The notes under the pieces: model-generated
Told to the model about the DNA's origin: nothing
Database searches by the model: none
Seen by the model: the letters and a program-made list of their open reading frames with translations, nothing else
Program-made: the position numbers and the translations under genes
Origin: JAJZSS01 sp964463505
GTDB lineage: Bacteria > Chloroflexota > Anaerolineae > Anaerolineales > UBA4823
Assembly (NCBI GenBank): GCA_964463505.1
Contig: CAYXDC010000046.1
Span: 1-25,615, forward strand
Direction: 5' to 3'
DNA: 25,615 nucleotides
In this document: positions 14,895 to 23,281 of the stretch, piece after piece
Layout of the letters: each line of letters starts with the position of its first letter
How positions within the stretch are numbered: position 1 is the stretch's first letter

Positions 14895-16893
14895 ATTTGG
14901 CTCCTTGCCCAATTTTCTTGTAACAGACTTTCACATCATCCGGGGCTGCCAATGGGGCAGCCTTCTGGTATTGCTCAACGAAGCGATAGTAAACGAGCTG
15001 AGTGGATAGAATACCGGCCAGCGCCATATCATCCGTTTCGCCCAGGCGTGTCCCCCGGCGCACTTTTTCTACCAGCTGCTGGACTGCATCTGCTTTAAAG
15101 AATCCAGTTTTGTTGATCCAGGCCGGTGACAACAACTCGTCCACATAATCTTGCGTGTCTTCATTGAAGAAACTGCGATGGATCGGCGCCCGGTAGGGCT
15201 GCTTATGGCGTTTCCAAATCTCATCCGGCAGCCATTCTCGCGCCAGCTTCTTGAGAAGATACTTCTCGGTCAGGCCTTGCAGCTTAAGGTGAGCCGGCAA
15301 ACGGTTACAAAATTCCATTAAACGCATGTCCAGGAACGGGAAACGACCCTCGACAGAATGCGCCATACCCACACGATCGCCCTGGGAAGACAGTAAATAA
15401 GTCGACATGAAAGTCGTAATTTCGATATACTGCGCCTGAGCCAATGGGTGCCAGCTGGCAAACCCGGCGGGTAGATCTAATCGAAAGCGCTGTTTTTGCT
15501 GGATTTGTTCCACCAGACCCGTAGAAAAGAAACGCTTGGTTCGTTGAGTCGTTTTCCAGCGAATGTCATGCGAGTAAAAAGGATTCGCCAGATCGGTGAG
15601 CCCTTCTTTGAAAAACGCTGCCAGGTAAGCCCCGCCTCCACTGGAAAGATCCTTGATGTGGGGGTGCAATTTTTGAAGTAACAACTGGCGGGCTTGCGAG
15701 TCGGGCTGGCGCGCCCAGAAACGCCGAATTTTGGCTTCCTTGAAGATATCGTATCCGCCCAGGAACTCATCTGCACCCTCACCAGTCAGCACTACTTTGA
15801 AATTATGATCGCGCACCAACCCTGAGAGCAAGTACATCGGAGCGGGGGAGGTCCGTGTAACCGGGGTTTCTGTATGCCAGATGACATCCGGGAAAATTCG
15901 CCCAATGTCGGCGTGGGTGGCGTAAACCACCTGGTGGTCCGTCCCCAGATGCTGCGCCATCCTGCGTTGGTAGTCGCTCTCATCGAACTCAGCATCGGCA
16001 AAGCTGATTGAAAAAGTATCCAGGCGGTTACCGGTGTATTTGCGGATGATGGCGGTGATCGTAGAAGAATCCAGACCACCGCTTAAATATGCTCCAACCG
16101 GTACATCCGCCCGTAAGCGGATCTGCGTGGCATCAATCAATAAATCCCTGAATTCAGCCAGATAGTCCTGCTCGGGTCGTTGGAGGCTTTCCAGGTATTC
16201 CTGGCTGGTTGTGTCTGGATACTGCAGGCGCCAATACTGCTGGATGTGTTTCTCGCCATTCCGCACCAACATATAGGAGCCGGGTGGAACTTCGTAGATG
16301 CCTTTGAAAGCAGTGCGGGGAGATTGGGGACTCCAATATGAAAAAATATCATCCAATGCAGCCGGATCGAGCTCAGCCTGCATACCCGGATAAGCCAGGA
16401 TAGCTTTAATCTCTGAGCCAAAAACCAGGGCATTCTCGGTTTCGGTATAAAAAATGGGCCGGATCCCGACGCGGTCGCGGGCGAGAAAGAGGCTCTGCCG
16501 GCGAGTATCCCAGATGGCAATGGCAAACTGCCCATTGAGATGGCTCAGGCAGTCTGGTCCATAATCCTCGTAAAGATGCAGGATGACTTCAGTGTCGCTG
16601 TTTGTGGCGAAGTGATGTCCGCGCGCTTCCAAAGCGGGACGCAGCTCCACATAATTGAATATTTCACCATTAAAGACTATCCACAAGGTTTCGTCTTCAT
16701 TGGAGATGGGCTGCTGCCCGCTGCTCAAGTCGATAATGCTCAAACGAGCGCTGCCCAGACCTACCTGCTCATCCACATAGATACCGAATTGATCAGGGCC
16801 GCGATGACGAAGCATGGCCAACATTTGACGGAGGAGGCCTTCTTCAACCTGCTGACCTGGACGATGATTTATTACACCGGTAATCCCACACAT
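14884..16893 (-). CDS. asnB: Asparagine synthase-type amidotransferase (glutamine-hydrolysing)
   Basis: A 669-residue two-domain enzyme. The N-terminal class II glutaminase has nucleophile Cys2 after Met removal (MCGITGV), RGPD (31-34), Arg50, N75-G76-E77 and Asp100. The C-terminal ATP-pyrophosphatase domain has the PP-loop SGGLDSS (271-277), TGEGADEFLGGYD and the segment SVEGRFPFLD. All catalytic elements are intact. Classical AsnB makes asparagine from aspartate with glutamine nitrogen; members inside EPS loci, including the exosortase A-associated amidotransferase 1, are thought to amidate a sugar acid or other component of the polymer. Its place between the acyl ligase (13 bp upstream) and the NadE-family gene (11-bp overlap) supports a dedicated modification role rather than amino-acid supply. 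It is longer than typical AsnB (about 555-630 residues). Confidence 0.93.
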   Translation of the reverse strand: MCGITGVINHRPGQQVEEGLLRQMLAMLRHRGPDQFGIYVDEQVGLGSARLSIIDLSSGQQPISNEDETLWIVFNGEIFNYVELRPALEARGHHFATNSDTEVILHLYEDYGPDCLSHLNGQFAIAIWDTRRQSLFLARDRVGIRPIFYTETENALVFGSEIKAILAYPGMQAELDPAALDDIFSYWSPQSPRTAFKGIYEVPPGSYMLVRNGEKHIQQYWRLQYPDTTSQEYLESLQRPEQDYLAEFRDLLIDATQIRLRADVPVGAYLSGGLDSSTITAIIRKYTGNRLDTFSISFADAEFDESDYQRRMAQHLGTDHQVVYATHADIGRIFPDVIWHTETPVTRTSPAPMYLLSGLVRDHNFKVVLTGEGADEFLGGYDIFKEAKIRRFWARQPDSQARQLLLQKLHPHIKDLSSGGGAYLAAFFKEGLTDLANPFYSHDIRWKTTQRTKRFFSTGLVEQIQQKQRFRLDLPAGFASWHPLAQAQYIEITTFMSTYLLSSQGDRVGMAHSVEGRFPFLDMRLMEFCNRLPAHLKLQGLTEKYLLKKLAREWLPDEIWKRHKQPYRAPIHRSFFNEDTQDYVDELLSPAWINKTGFFKADAVQQLVEKVRRGTRLGETDDMALAGILSTQLVYYRFVEQYQKAAPLAAPDDVKVCYKKIGQGAKYAL
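14901..14906 (-). promoter_or_regulatory. Ribosome binding site deciding the NadE-family start
   Basis: AAGGAG on the - strand lies 6 nt before the ATG at 14894 and inside the last codons of the asnB-type gene. It favours that ATG over the upstream in-frame TTG at 14912, which would leave the site within the coding region, and indicates coupled translation of the two genes. Confidence 0.75.
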
Positions 16894-16906
16894 CTCACAC
16901 CACCTG

Positions 16907-18472
16907 TTAGCTCAATCCCGTCTTCTTAATCTTCCCAGAGGAGGTTTTGGGGAGTTCAGCGCGAAACTCAATCAACTTCGGAACCATGAAGTCTTCCAGG
17001 TTAGCCCGGCAATGCGCCAGAACCTGCGCTTCTGTGAGCTGGACGCCATCCAAAACCAAAAAAGCTTTCACTGCCTCGCCCAGAATCGGGTCGGGTACGC
17101 CGACTACGGCGACCTCCGCCACCCCGGGAATCGCATAAAGTACTGTCTCAACTTCTTTAGGTGCAACTTTTTCACCCCGGCTTTTGATAATGTCATCTTT
17201 GCGACTGACAAAGTAAAAAAAGCCTTCGTCATCCATGCGGAAAAGATCGCCGGTATAACACAGGCGCTCGCCGGGGATTAGCCCAGGGCGGTAGCGCTCG
17301 GCTGTTGCCCCTGTATTGCCCCAATAGCCGCGCATCACATGGCGGCCGCGCACTACCAGCTCCCCCGTCTCCCCGGAACCCAGACGTTTGCCAGATTCAT
17401 CTTCAATCCATACCTCTGTGCCGGGAATGGCGATTCCCACCGAGCCAGGGCGCCGGTCGAGCTGTTCGGGCGGAAGGTAAAGTGTGCGCTTGGTCTCAGT
17501 TAATCCGTACATCGAGTAAATAGTCGTCCCTGGGAACTTTTGACGCAGGTGTTCGATATGACTGGGCGGCAAGGCTGCCGCAGTGTTGCTTAGATAACGC
17601 AATGCTGATAAATCATAAGGGCTAAGATCGAGCTGCAATAGCATCACGAACACCGTCGGCACACCGGGAAAGCCGGTAACCCGCTCCTCAACCATGCGAT
17701 TCAAAATAGCTGCCGGATATGCAAATGATCGTTCCAGGATTAAGGTGCCTCCAAATTTAAAGACCATCAAAAGTTGGTATAAACCATAATCGAAGGAGAG
17801 CGGCAGTACATTGATAACAATATCGTCCTCGGTGTTTTGGATATACGAAATAATGGAGCTGGCAGCAAAGATCATATTGCTGTGATCCGACATGACCCCT
17901 TTTGGATCGCCCGTGCTGCCAGAGGTATAGATCAGACACGCCAGGTCCAGATCAATATTTTGACGTGTTGGACGTGCATATGAATATTCCGTCACAGCCT
18001 GATCGTAGTTCAACCTTTGTGCTGATTCCGCCCTATTCTCCACCACGATAACCTCAGCAGGCGTGCCCGTCAGCACACACAGTTTCAGGCTGGGAACCGC
18101 ACCCACCAATTCATCAACCAACGTGGTTTTCCGACCATCCATCAACAGCGCAGCTGCCTGGCAGTTGTTCAGGATGTAAGCCAGCTTATCTTGCTTAGTG
18201 GTGTGATTGACGACCACAAACACAGCGCCGGCTTTGAGGATTGCAAAAATGCCAATCACCACAGGGATGGAATTGGGCAGGTAGATCACCACCCGGTCGC
18301 CGCGTTGCACACCTCCCGCGCCCAGCGCGTTCGCCAGGCGATTTGCCATCTGGTCAATTTCCTGATAGGTCAAACGCTTGCCATCACAGACCAGCGCGAT
18401 CTTATCGGGCAAGCGCCCAGCGCTATGCTCGAGAAAATCCTGCACTAAATAGGGAAAGTTCGCCGTCGTCAT
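16907..18472 (-). CDS. AMP-forming acyl-CoA/acyl-ACP ligase
   Basis: A 521-residue ANL-superfamily adenylating enzyme. Core motifs: YTSGSTGDPKG (A3, about 182-192), YSMYGLTE (A5), YTGDLFRMDDEGFF (A7), SRKDDIIKSRGEKV (A8) and the catalytic lysine in PKTSSGKIKK (Lys514). It activates a carboxylate as the acyl-adenylate and passes it to a thiol, either CoA or the phosphopantetheine of the ACP encoded 38 bp upstream. The stretch LYLPPEQLDRRPGSVG-IAIPG recalls the exosortase A-associated acyl ligases (TIGR03098-type) by memory. The substrate may be a fatty acid, hydroxy acid or amino acid destined for the polysaccharide; it cannot be read from the sequence. Start at the ATG has only a weak upstream site. 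The next gene is asnB-like, 13 bp on. Confidence 0.9.
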   Translation of the reverse strand: MTTANFPYLVQDFLEHSAGRLPDKIALVCDGKRLTYQEIDQMANRLANALGAGGVQRGDRVVIYLPNSIPVVIGIFAILKAGAVFVVVNHTTKQDKLAYILNNCQAAALLMDGRKTTLVDELVGAVPSLKLCVLTGTPAEVIVVENRAESAQRLNYDQAVTEYSYARPTRQNIDLDLACLIYTSGSTGDPKGVMSDHSNMIFAASSIISYIQNTEDDIVINVLPLSFDYGLYQLLMVFKFGGTLILERSFAYPAAILNRMVEERVTGFPGVPTVFVMLLQLDLSPYDLSALRYLSNTAAALPPSHIEHLRQKFPGTTIYSMYGLTETKRTLYLPPEQLDRRPGSVGIAIPGTEVWIEDESGKRLGSGETGELVVRGRHVMRGYWGNTGATAERYRPGLIPGERLCYTGDLFRMDDEGFFYFVSRKDDIIKSRGEKVAPKEVETVLYAIPGVAEVAVVGVPDPILGEAVKAFLVLDGVQLTEAQVLAHCRANLEDFMVPKLIEFRAELPKTSSGKIKKTGLS

Positions 18473-18510
18473 CGTTTTCTCGTTCTGAGCATCAAAAGCA
18501 CGTCTTGAGG

Positions 18511-18765
18511 TTAGCTACCATTCAGTTTTCGCTGCACATAAGCAGAAAGTTTCGTCACAGAATCAAAATTATCAGGGGTGATATCCTGATCAGCTACTTT
18601 AACGCCGAATTTATCTTCCACGAAAGAAACCAGCTCCATCACTCCTAAAGAATCGACAATGCCTTCTTCAAGAAAGGATGCGTGGTCAGGATAATTGAAT
18701 TCATCGCCGCTGAAAATTAAATTCTTAGCGATATAGGACTTAATTTGCTGCTCGATCTCCATCAT
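18511..18765 (-). CDS. Acyl carrier protein
   Basis: An 84-residue acidic four-helix carrier protein. EEGIVDSLGVMELV contains the phosphopantetheine attachment Ser39 in the DSL motif, followed by the acidic helix II/III region. It differs from the housekeeping fatty-acid ACP by a bulky, less acidic first helix and is best seen as the dedicated partner of the AMP-ligase 38 bp downstream. ACP-ligase pairs of this kind occur in exosortase A EPS loci and in peptide or lipid tailoring systems. GGAGG lies 1 nt before the first ATG (18765) and 4 nt before a second one (18762), so the second may be the true start. No phosphopantetheinyl transferase is encoded in the window; the host's general enzyme would be needed. 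Confidence 0.93.
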   Translation of the reverse strand: MMEIEQQIKSYIAKNLIFSGDEFNYPDHASFLEEGIVDSLGVMELVSFVEDKFGVKVADQDITPDNFDSVTKLSAYVQRKLNGS

Positions 18766-18813
18766 TCCTCCAAAAAAATATATGAGTTTGATAATACAAC
18801 CGGCTGATGTTGA

Positions 18814-20250
18814 TCAGGCTGCCAGTCTATCCGATGCTGCTGGTTGGCGATAGTATTGTTCATAAACAACCAGACCGCCCAGGAATAACCAGAAAAACAC
18901 ACTGGAGCGAAACCCAACAAGACCAACATTATAGACAAAGGGTAGAAACCAGTCACCCAACATGCCGGCGAATAGCGTTCCGACCAAACCACCCAGAGCC
19001 CCGATCACGTAGGCTTTATCAAAGCCTTCCGGCACTTTGCCGAGCAAGTTCCATCCCAACCGGGCATTCTGAGCGGCAAACCAGAAAAAGACCAGAATAC
19101 CAATGATTCCGGTTTGGGCAAGTAGATCAAGGTAGTTATTATGTGAATTAAATTTTACCCGATATCCCATGATCACATATAAGGGCGTAAACCAATAGTA
19201 ATTGGCAAAACCTAAACCGGTGATTGGATTAACCATGGCGATATCAAACACAATGCGCCAGGCTTCCGTACGCGTGGAGAGACTATAATCCTCTTGCCCG
19301 GTTAATATTGATGAAATACTGCTGAAATTCATCAGTATCACCATTAGAGCACCCAATACAGCCAGAATCCGGTAGCGCGGTGCCCCAACCCAGATTACAA
19401 CCATTAATCCGACTAAGGCAGGCATCCAGCCAGACTTCCAGTCATAGGCCTGAATCAAGCTGACATAAATTGCAGCAAGTACTAGAACACCCAACAGCAA
19501 TCTTATGATGCGCGATAACTGGTTGTTAAACAGAGCCTGGGCGCCAGCCATGGAAAGCAGCCAGACCCAGAACAAGCTGGCATCCGAGCCATTTGGGAAA
19601 AAACGGCGGATCATAAACTCGTATTGCGGAGGCAGCAATCGTGCGAAGATGTATACTCCAGCGATGCCGAAGAACAACCAGGTCATCCACGCTAAATAAT
19701 GGGGCTGTTTGATTACATGCGGAACAATAAAAAAAGCTGCAGCAGAGAGCAAAAAAATGGCCAGGCCACCCAGTTGGGACATGATCGGTGCGCCTTGTAC
19801 TGCCGGGAACCAATTTACCTGACCTGAGATGAACGCCATAAAGGAGACAACCACAAAGGCCAATAAGGGCATGGTGATCGTTGACTTGACCAGCTTGATC
19901 TCTTTTTGGATCACAACCATGTCAACAATCCACGCCGCAATAATCAAACCCAGTAGCAAAATAGTAGCATTAATGCTCGTGCCAGTGCCAGTGCCTATCG
20001 TGAACGGGACCAGCATACTGGCCACAATCAACATAACGACACCCAAGGACATGTGCCGCAACAATATGATCAACCCACCAACTCCCACACATGCCCCGAT
20101 TAAACCTAGTATCATCGTACGGGGTGAACCAAATGCCAGGAGAGCAACAATTACCAACAGTATAGGTGGAATCACGAATCGCAGCCAGGAAGGATGGTTC
20201 CTGTTGCGGTCAAACCGGGCGAAAACATTGCTAAACTGTTGTCGAATCAT
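18814..20250 (-). CDS. O-antigen ligase / polymerase family membrane protein
   Basis: A 478-residue protein with about twelve membrane segments. The large extracytoplasmic loop region carries RTEAWRIVFDI-x6-ITGLG and the motif HNNYLDLLAQTGIIG, both hallmarks of the Wzy_C/O-antigen ligase family; the Arg and His are the residues associated with catalysis in WaaL and Wzy-type enzymes. It would polymerise lipid-linked repeat units or ligate the polymer to an acceptor on the outer face of the membrane. As no lipid A or outer-membrane genes are seen, polymerase or attachment to another surface acceptor is more likely than classical LPS ligation. It is preceded by a GT4 gene (27 bp) and followed by the ACP gene (48 bp). 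Confidence 0.88.
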   Translation of the reverse strand: MIRQQFSNVFARFDRNRNHPSWLRFVIPPILLVIVALLAFGSPRTMILGLIGACVGVGGLIILLRHMSLGVVMLIVASMLVPFTIGTGTGTSINATILLLGLIIAAWIVDMVVIQKEIKLVKSTITMPLLAFVVVSFMAFISGQVNWFPAVQGAPIMSQLGGLAIFLLSAAAFFIVPHVIKQPHYLAWMTWLFFGIAGVYIFARLLPPQYEFMIRRFFPNGSDASLFWVWLLSMAGAQALFNNQLSRIIRLLLGVLVLAAIYVSLIQAYDWKSGWMPALVGLMVVIWVGAPRYRILAVLGALMVILMNFSSISSILTGQEDYSLSTRTEAWRIVFDIAMVNPITGLGFANYYWFTPLYVIMGYRVKFNSHNNYLDLLAQTGIIGILVFFWFAAQNARLGWNLLGKVPEGFDKAYVIGALGGLVGTLFAGMLGDWFLPFVYNVGLVGFRSSVFFWLFLGGLVVYEQYYRQPAASDRLAA

Positions 20251-20277
20251 AGTCGTATGTTCAACTACCTGACCGGA

Positions 20278-21474
20278 TTATAATCCAACTTCGCGCTTAT
20301 TTGTAGTAATTTGGTCCAATATATTTAATATTTTCGGAGCTTGCTGCGCCCAATCATACTTTTCAGCCACGCGTTGATAGGCTTTGGCGACTAGCTGCAC
20401 TCGCAGGTTCGGATCACCCAGCAAGCAGCAGACAGCACTGGCAAATTCCTGAGGATTATCACCCACCAGTAAGTGTTCGCCAGCCTGAAGGTCTAATCCC
20501 TCCGCGCCTTTGGAGGTAGAAACCACAGCCGACTTCAAGCCCATCGCTTCAAGGATCTTTAGCCGAGTCCCTCCCCCCGAGTGGATTGGCGCAAGACTGA
20601 GCCAGGACCGGGCTACCCACGGGCGGATATCGTCTACCATACCCGTTTGTGTGACGTTGGGGATTACTGAAAAGTCCTTACCTGCTGGATCCCCGGTGAT
20701 AATCAATTGTACATCTGGAAAAGTAGATAAGACAGCCGGAAATACCTGGTCTACAAACCAACGCATGGCCTGGTAATTGGGCTCATAGCGAAATGAGCCG
20801 CTAAAAATCATCTGTTGGGGAACAGGGATTGTGTGAAAACTTTCATATTCCGCCAGATCTACAGAATTGGGAATGATATTTATGCTATTACTCTGCGGAT
20901 AGGACCTGCGCACCAAGGCGGCTTCGTGCTCTGAAACGATTGTGGCAGACTGATAGGAACTTAACAACTGACCTAAATAATGGCGGTGTTTCAGCCAGGT
21001 CAGTTGGTTCCGGAAACGCTGTTTCAGAGAATTAGAATCTTGCACCCGCTGGTTGAAAATCCCAATCTCAATCTCTTCGTAAAGTGCTGGAAGATGCTGG
21101 AACAATGGGCGATACATGGCCATATCAAACTGGGAAGCAATCACCAGGTCGATCTTTGATGTTTGCAGCACCTTTCGAATAGCTGTTTCCATCTCTGATG
21201 AATAGGTGTCGATGACCATGCGTGGTCGCAGGCTGAAAAAACCCAGGCGTGAGCGCCAGTTAGCAGGCTCAAACGGTTTATATAGAATGGTCTGCACATC
21301 AACCAAATTATCGAAGTAAGAACCTGGGTCCGGGTTTTGATCAGCCGGTTCACGAAAGCTCAGTAAGGTTATCTGATGGACCTGGCAGATAATCTTTAAT
21401 AGATTATATATACGCAGTTTTGATCCGTTATTGGGGGGAAATGGCTGCCAGCGAGAAAGAAACAGGATATGCAT
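20278..21474 (-). CDS. Glycosyltransferase family 4 protein (Stp1-like)
   Basis: A 398-residue GT-B glycosyltransferase. The N-terminus MHILFLSRWQPFPP, then NNGSKLRIYNLLKII, is closely similar in layout to the protein at 11700-12953 (MHILFLTQIIPYPP, DSGPKVKTWHVLRYL), so the two are paralogues. The C-terminal half shows PNSVDLAEY, FSGSFRYEPNYQ, LIITGDPAGKDF, TQTGMVDDIRPWV and the donor site GGGTRLKILEAMGLKSAVV. It should build one linkage of the repeat unit on the cytoplasmic face; donor unknown. It follows the sulfotransferase gene by 16 bp and precedes the O-antigen ligase gene by 27 bp. Confidence 0.92.
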   Translation of the reverse strand: MHILFLSRWQPFPPNNGSKLRIYNLLKIICQVHQITLLSFREPADQNPDPGSYFDNLVDVQTILYKPFEPANWRSRLGFFSLRPRMVIDTYSSEMETAIRKVLQTSKIDLVIASQFDMAMYRPLFQHLPALYEEIEIGIFNQRVQDSNSLKQRFRNQLTWLKHRHYLGQLLSSYQSATIVSEHEAALVRRSYPQSNSINIIPNSVDLAEYESFHTIPVPQQMIFSGSFRYEPNYQAMRWFVDQVFPAVLSTFPDVQLIITGDPAGKDFSVIPNVTQTGMVDDIRPWVARSWLSLAPIHSGGGTRLKILEAMGLKSAVVSTSKGAEGLDLQAGEHLLVGDNPQEFASAVCCLLGDPNLRVQLVAKAYQRVAEKYDWAQQAPKILNILDQITTNKREVGL

Positions 21475-21490
21475 CGATAAGAAATTTGAG

Positions 21491-22312
21491 CTATTCTGAG
21501 AAAAACTCAGCCCATGGAGTACCTTGAAAGCGTTCTTTCAACTCGGCGTAGTTCTCTATCGCAACAGAAAGTGGTTGATCCGATTGTTTAAATGTCTCAG
21601 GATTGAGCGCTTCACGTCTGACACCTAGAAAATCTTGGACCCCAGCCATCACCCGCTCGTGATCGGCAGCCAATTCTTCGTAGAAAACATCCAGAATTGT
21701 ATGCCGATCAAAATATCTGGATGTCTCAATTTCCCATTGACGGGTCTGGACAAAATCCTGCAAGCATTCTTCATACTTCAAAGTAACCGGCCTGGGCTTT
21801 TCCTTCACACCCGTCAGATTGAACCACTGGTCGGTGAGGACCGCCCGTTGGCGTGAGAGATGCGTCTCAAGGATATTCCCGCGCTTAATGTGTATGATTT
21901 TCAGACCTTCCTGGGCTTTGAGATATTCCCAAACCGGCAACCAGGTTTCATCGCGAGCGTGATAATAAAAGATCTTAAAACCCACAGCATGGATGCGGCG
22001 TGGAAATTTATGAAAAACACGCTGGTCCAGGAAATCTACGGCATGATCACGGAATTCCTGTAAGGTGCGCAGGTCTTGCGGATATCCATCCATTGCCCAA
22101 CCAACCTGATCCTTATTTTGGAAGATTTCCCCAAAAACATGGATCTGGCTGTGCGAATTCATCAATCCACGCAAAAAGTTCGAGCCGCTACGCGAGCGAC
22201 CCAGAATGATAAACTTTTGATAATTCGTATGACCGTTCATCAAACCCCAATTTCGAGCCAGGTTGTGCATCTTTGATAGCCAATATGGTGATTCTATGTT
22301 TCTATCAGCCAT
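21491..22312 (-). CDS. PAPS-dependent sulfotransferase
   Basis: A 273-residue protein of the sulfotransferase superfamily. The 5'-phosphosulfate-binding loop reads GRSRSGSNFL (38-47) and the 3'-phosphate-binding region is IIHIKRGNILETHLSRQRA (139-157), giving Arg144 and Ser153 as the expected PAPS contacts. FYEELAADHERV and FLGVRREALNPETFKQ near the C-terminus match the family's later segments. It would move a sulfuryl group from PAPS to a hydroxyl of the polysaccharide precursor or polymer. It is soluble, with no signal peptide, so sulfation would occur in the cytoplasm before export. No PAPS-producing gene is in the window. It starts 9 bp after the GT2 gene's stop; the ribosome binding site is weak. 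Confidence 0.88.
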   Translation of the reverse strand: MADRNIESPYWLSKMHNLARNWGLMNGHTNYQKFIILGRSRSGSNFLRGLMNSHSQIHVFGEIFQNKDQVGWAMDGYPQDLRTLQEFRDHAVDFLDQRVFHKFPRRIHAVGFKIFYYHARDETWLPVWEYLKAQEGLKIIHIKRGNILETHLSRQRAVLTDQWFNLTGVKEKPRPVTLKYEECLQDFVQTRQWEIETSRYFDRHTILDVFYEELAADHERVMAGVQDFLGVRREALNPETFKQSDQPLSVAIENYAELKERFQGTPWAEFFSE

Positions 22313-22321
22313 GGTTAACTT

Positions 22322-23281
22322 CTATGAAGGGCGCATTCCCCAACGTTTACGCAGAAAATCGCCCATCCCCTGCCACAAAGCATCACGGTGCAGTCGCATT
22401 TCGCGCCACTTGGGTTTCACAGTCCAGGAGATCAATCTGCGCAGGAGCTCAAACCAGGTTGAAAGTTGTACCTGAACTGGAGCATGATGCTTGGATAGTA
22501 TTAATAAGCGATTTCGTGTGCTGTAGTAGGTTACATTTGGACCGGGTCGATAATCACGTTGCACGCCTTTATGCCATAAATGCGCCTGTGGGACATGAAG
22601 AATTTTCCATCCCGCCCGTCGCGCCCTCAAGCACCATTCGGTTTCTTCCCAATAGTAGAAGAAACGCTCGTCAAGCATGCCAACCTGTTCAATGACAGTC
22701 CGGCGTACCATGATGGCACATCCCGAGATCCAATCCACTGCATGTGGCTCCCTGTATTCCCCATGGTCAACTTCGTTTTGGGCAATATGCCAGGCATCCC
22801 AGGTAGCGTTCATTTTCCCACCTGCGGATTGGATCACCGAGGGTTCGTTGTGGTGATACACCATGGGACCAACAATCCCTGTCTGAACCTCACGCTCACC
22901 TACTTCTACCAGACGAGTTATGCAGTCTGGAGCCAGGATTGTATCTTCATTTAAAACCAATACCCAATCCGCGCCTGCATCGAGTGCGGCTTGAATCCCA
23001 AAATTATTATTACCTGCATAACCCAGATTCTGCTCCAGCTCGATTACCTGCACATCCGAGAATCTCTGGTGAATGGCCAATATCGAACCATCCGTTGAAG
23101 CGTTATCCAGGACAATCACTCGCTGCTTCGGATAATTATTCTCGCTCAGGGATTGCAGTGCAGCTAGTGTATCCTCCTTGCGGTTGGTATTTAAAATGAC
23201 CGTAACAACCAATGGGGAGGAAGACTCCATGAAACTATTTAACTCCCTAATCTGTTCAACCAAGTTTTCTAATCCAGCCAT
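22322..23281 (-). CDS. Glycosyltransferase family 2 protein
   Basis: A 319-residue GT-A fold glycosyltransferase. VVTVILNTNRKEDTL, VLDNASTDGSI, and LVLNEDT form the nucleotide and metal site (NED in place of the NPD of WbbL-like relatives). WISGCAIMVRR and FFYYWEETEWCLRARRAGW form the acceptor and catalytic-base part. It would add a sugar to the lipid-linked repeat; specificity is unknown. The ATG at 23281 overlaps the epimerase gene by 13 bp; a second in-frame ATG at 23230, with GGGAG further upstream, would remove 17 residues and start just before the fold proper. It precedes the sulfotransferase gene by 9 bp. Confidence 0.9.
   Translation of the reverse strand: MAGLENLVEQIRELNSFMESSSPLVVTVILNTNRKEDTLAALQSLSENNYPKQRVIVLDNASTDGSILAIHQRFSDVQVIELEQNLGYAGNNNFGIQAALDAGADWVLVLNEDTILAPDCITRLVEVGEREVQTGIVGPMVYHHNEPSVIQSAGGKMNATWDAWHIAQNEVDHGEYREPHAVDWISGCAIMVRRTVIEQVGMLDERFFYYWEETEWCLRARRAGWKILHVPQAHLWHKGVQRDYRPGPNVTYYSTRNRLLILSKHHAPVQVQLSTWFELLRRLISWTVKPKWREMRLHRDALWQGMGDFLRKRWGMRPS

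Noticed and set aside
18762..18992. 76-codon - strand open frame ending at the ACP start
   Set aside because: Most of it overlaps the end of the O-antigen ligase gene in another frame; no ribosome binding site or homology recognised.
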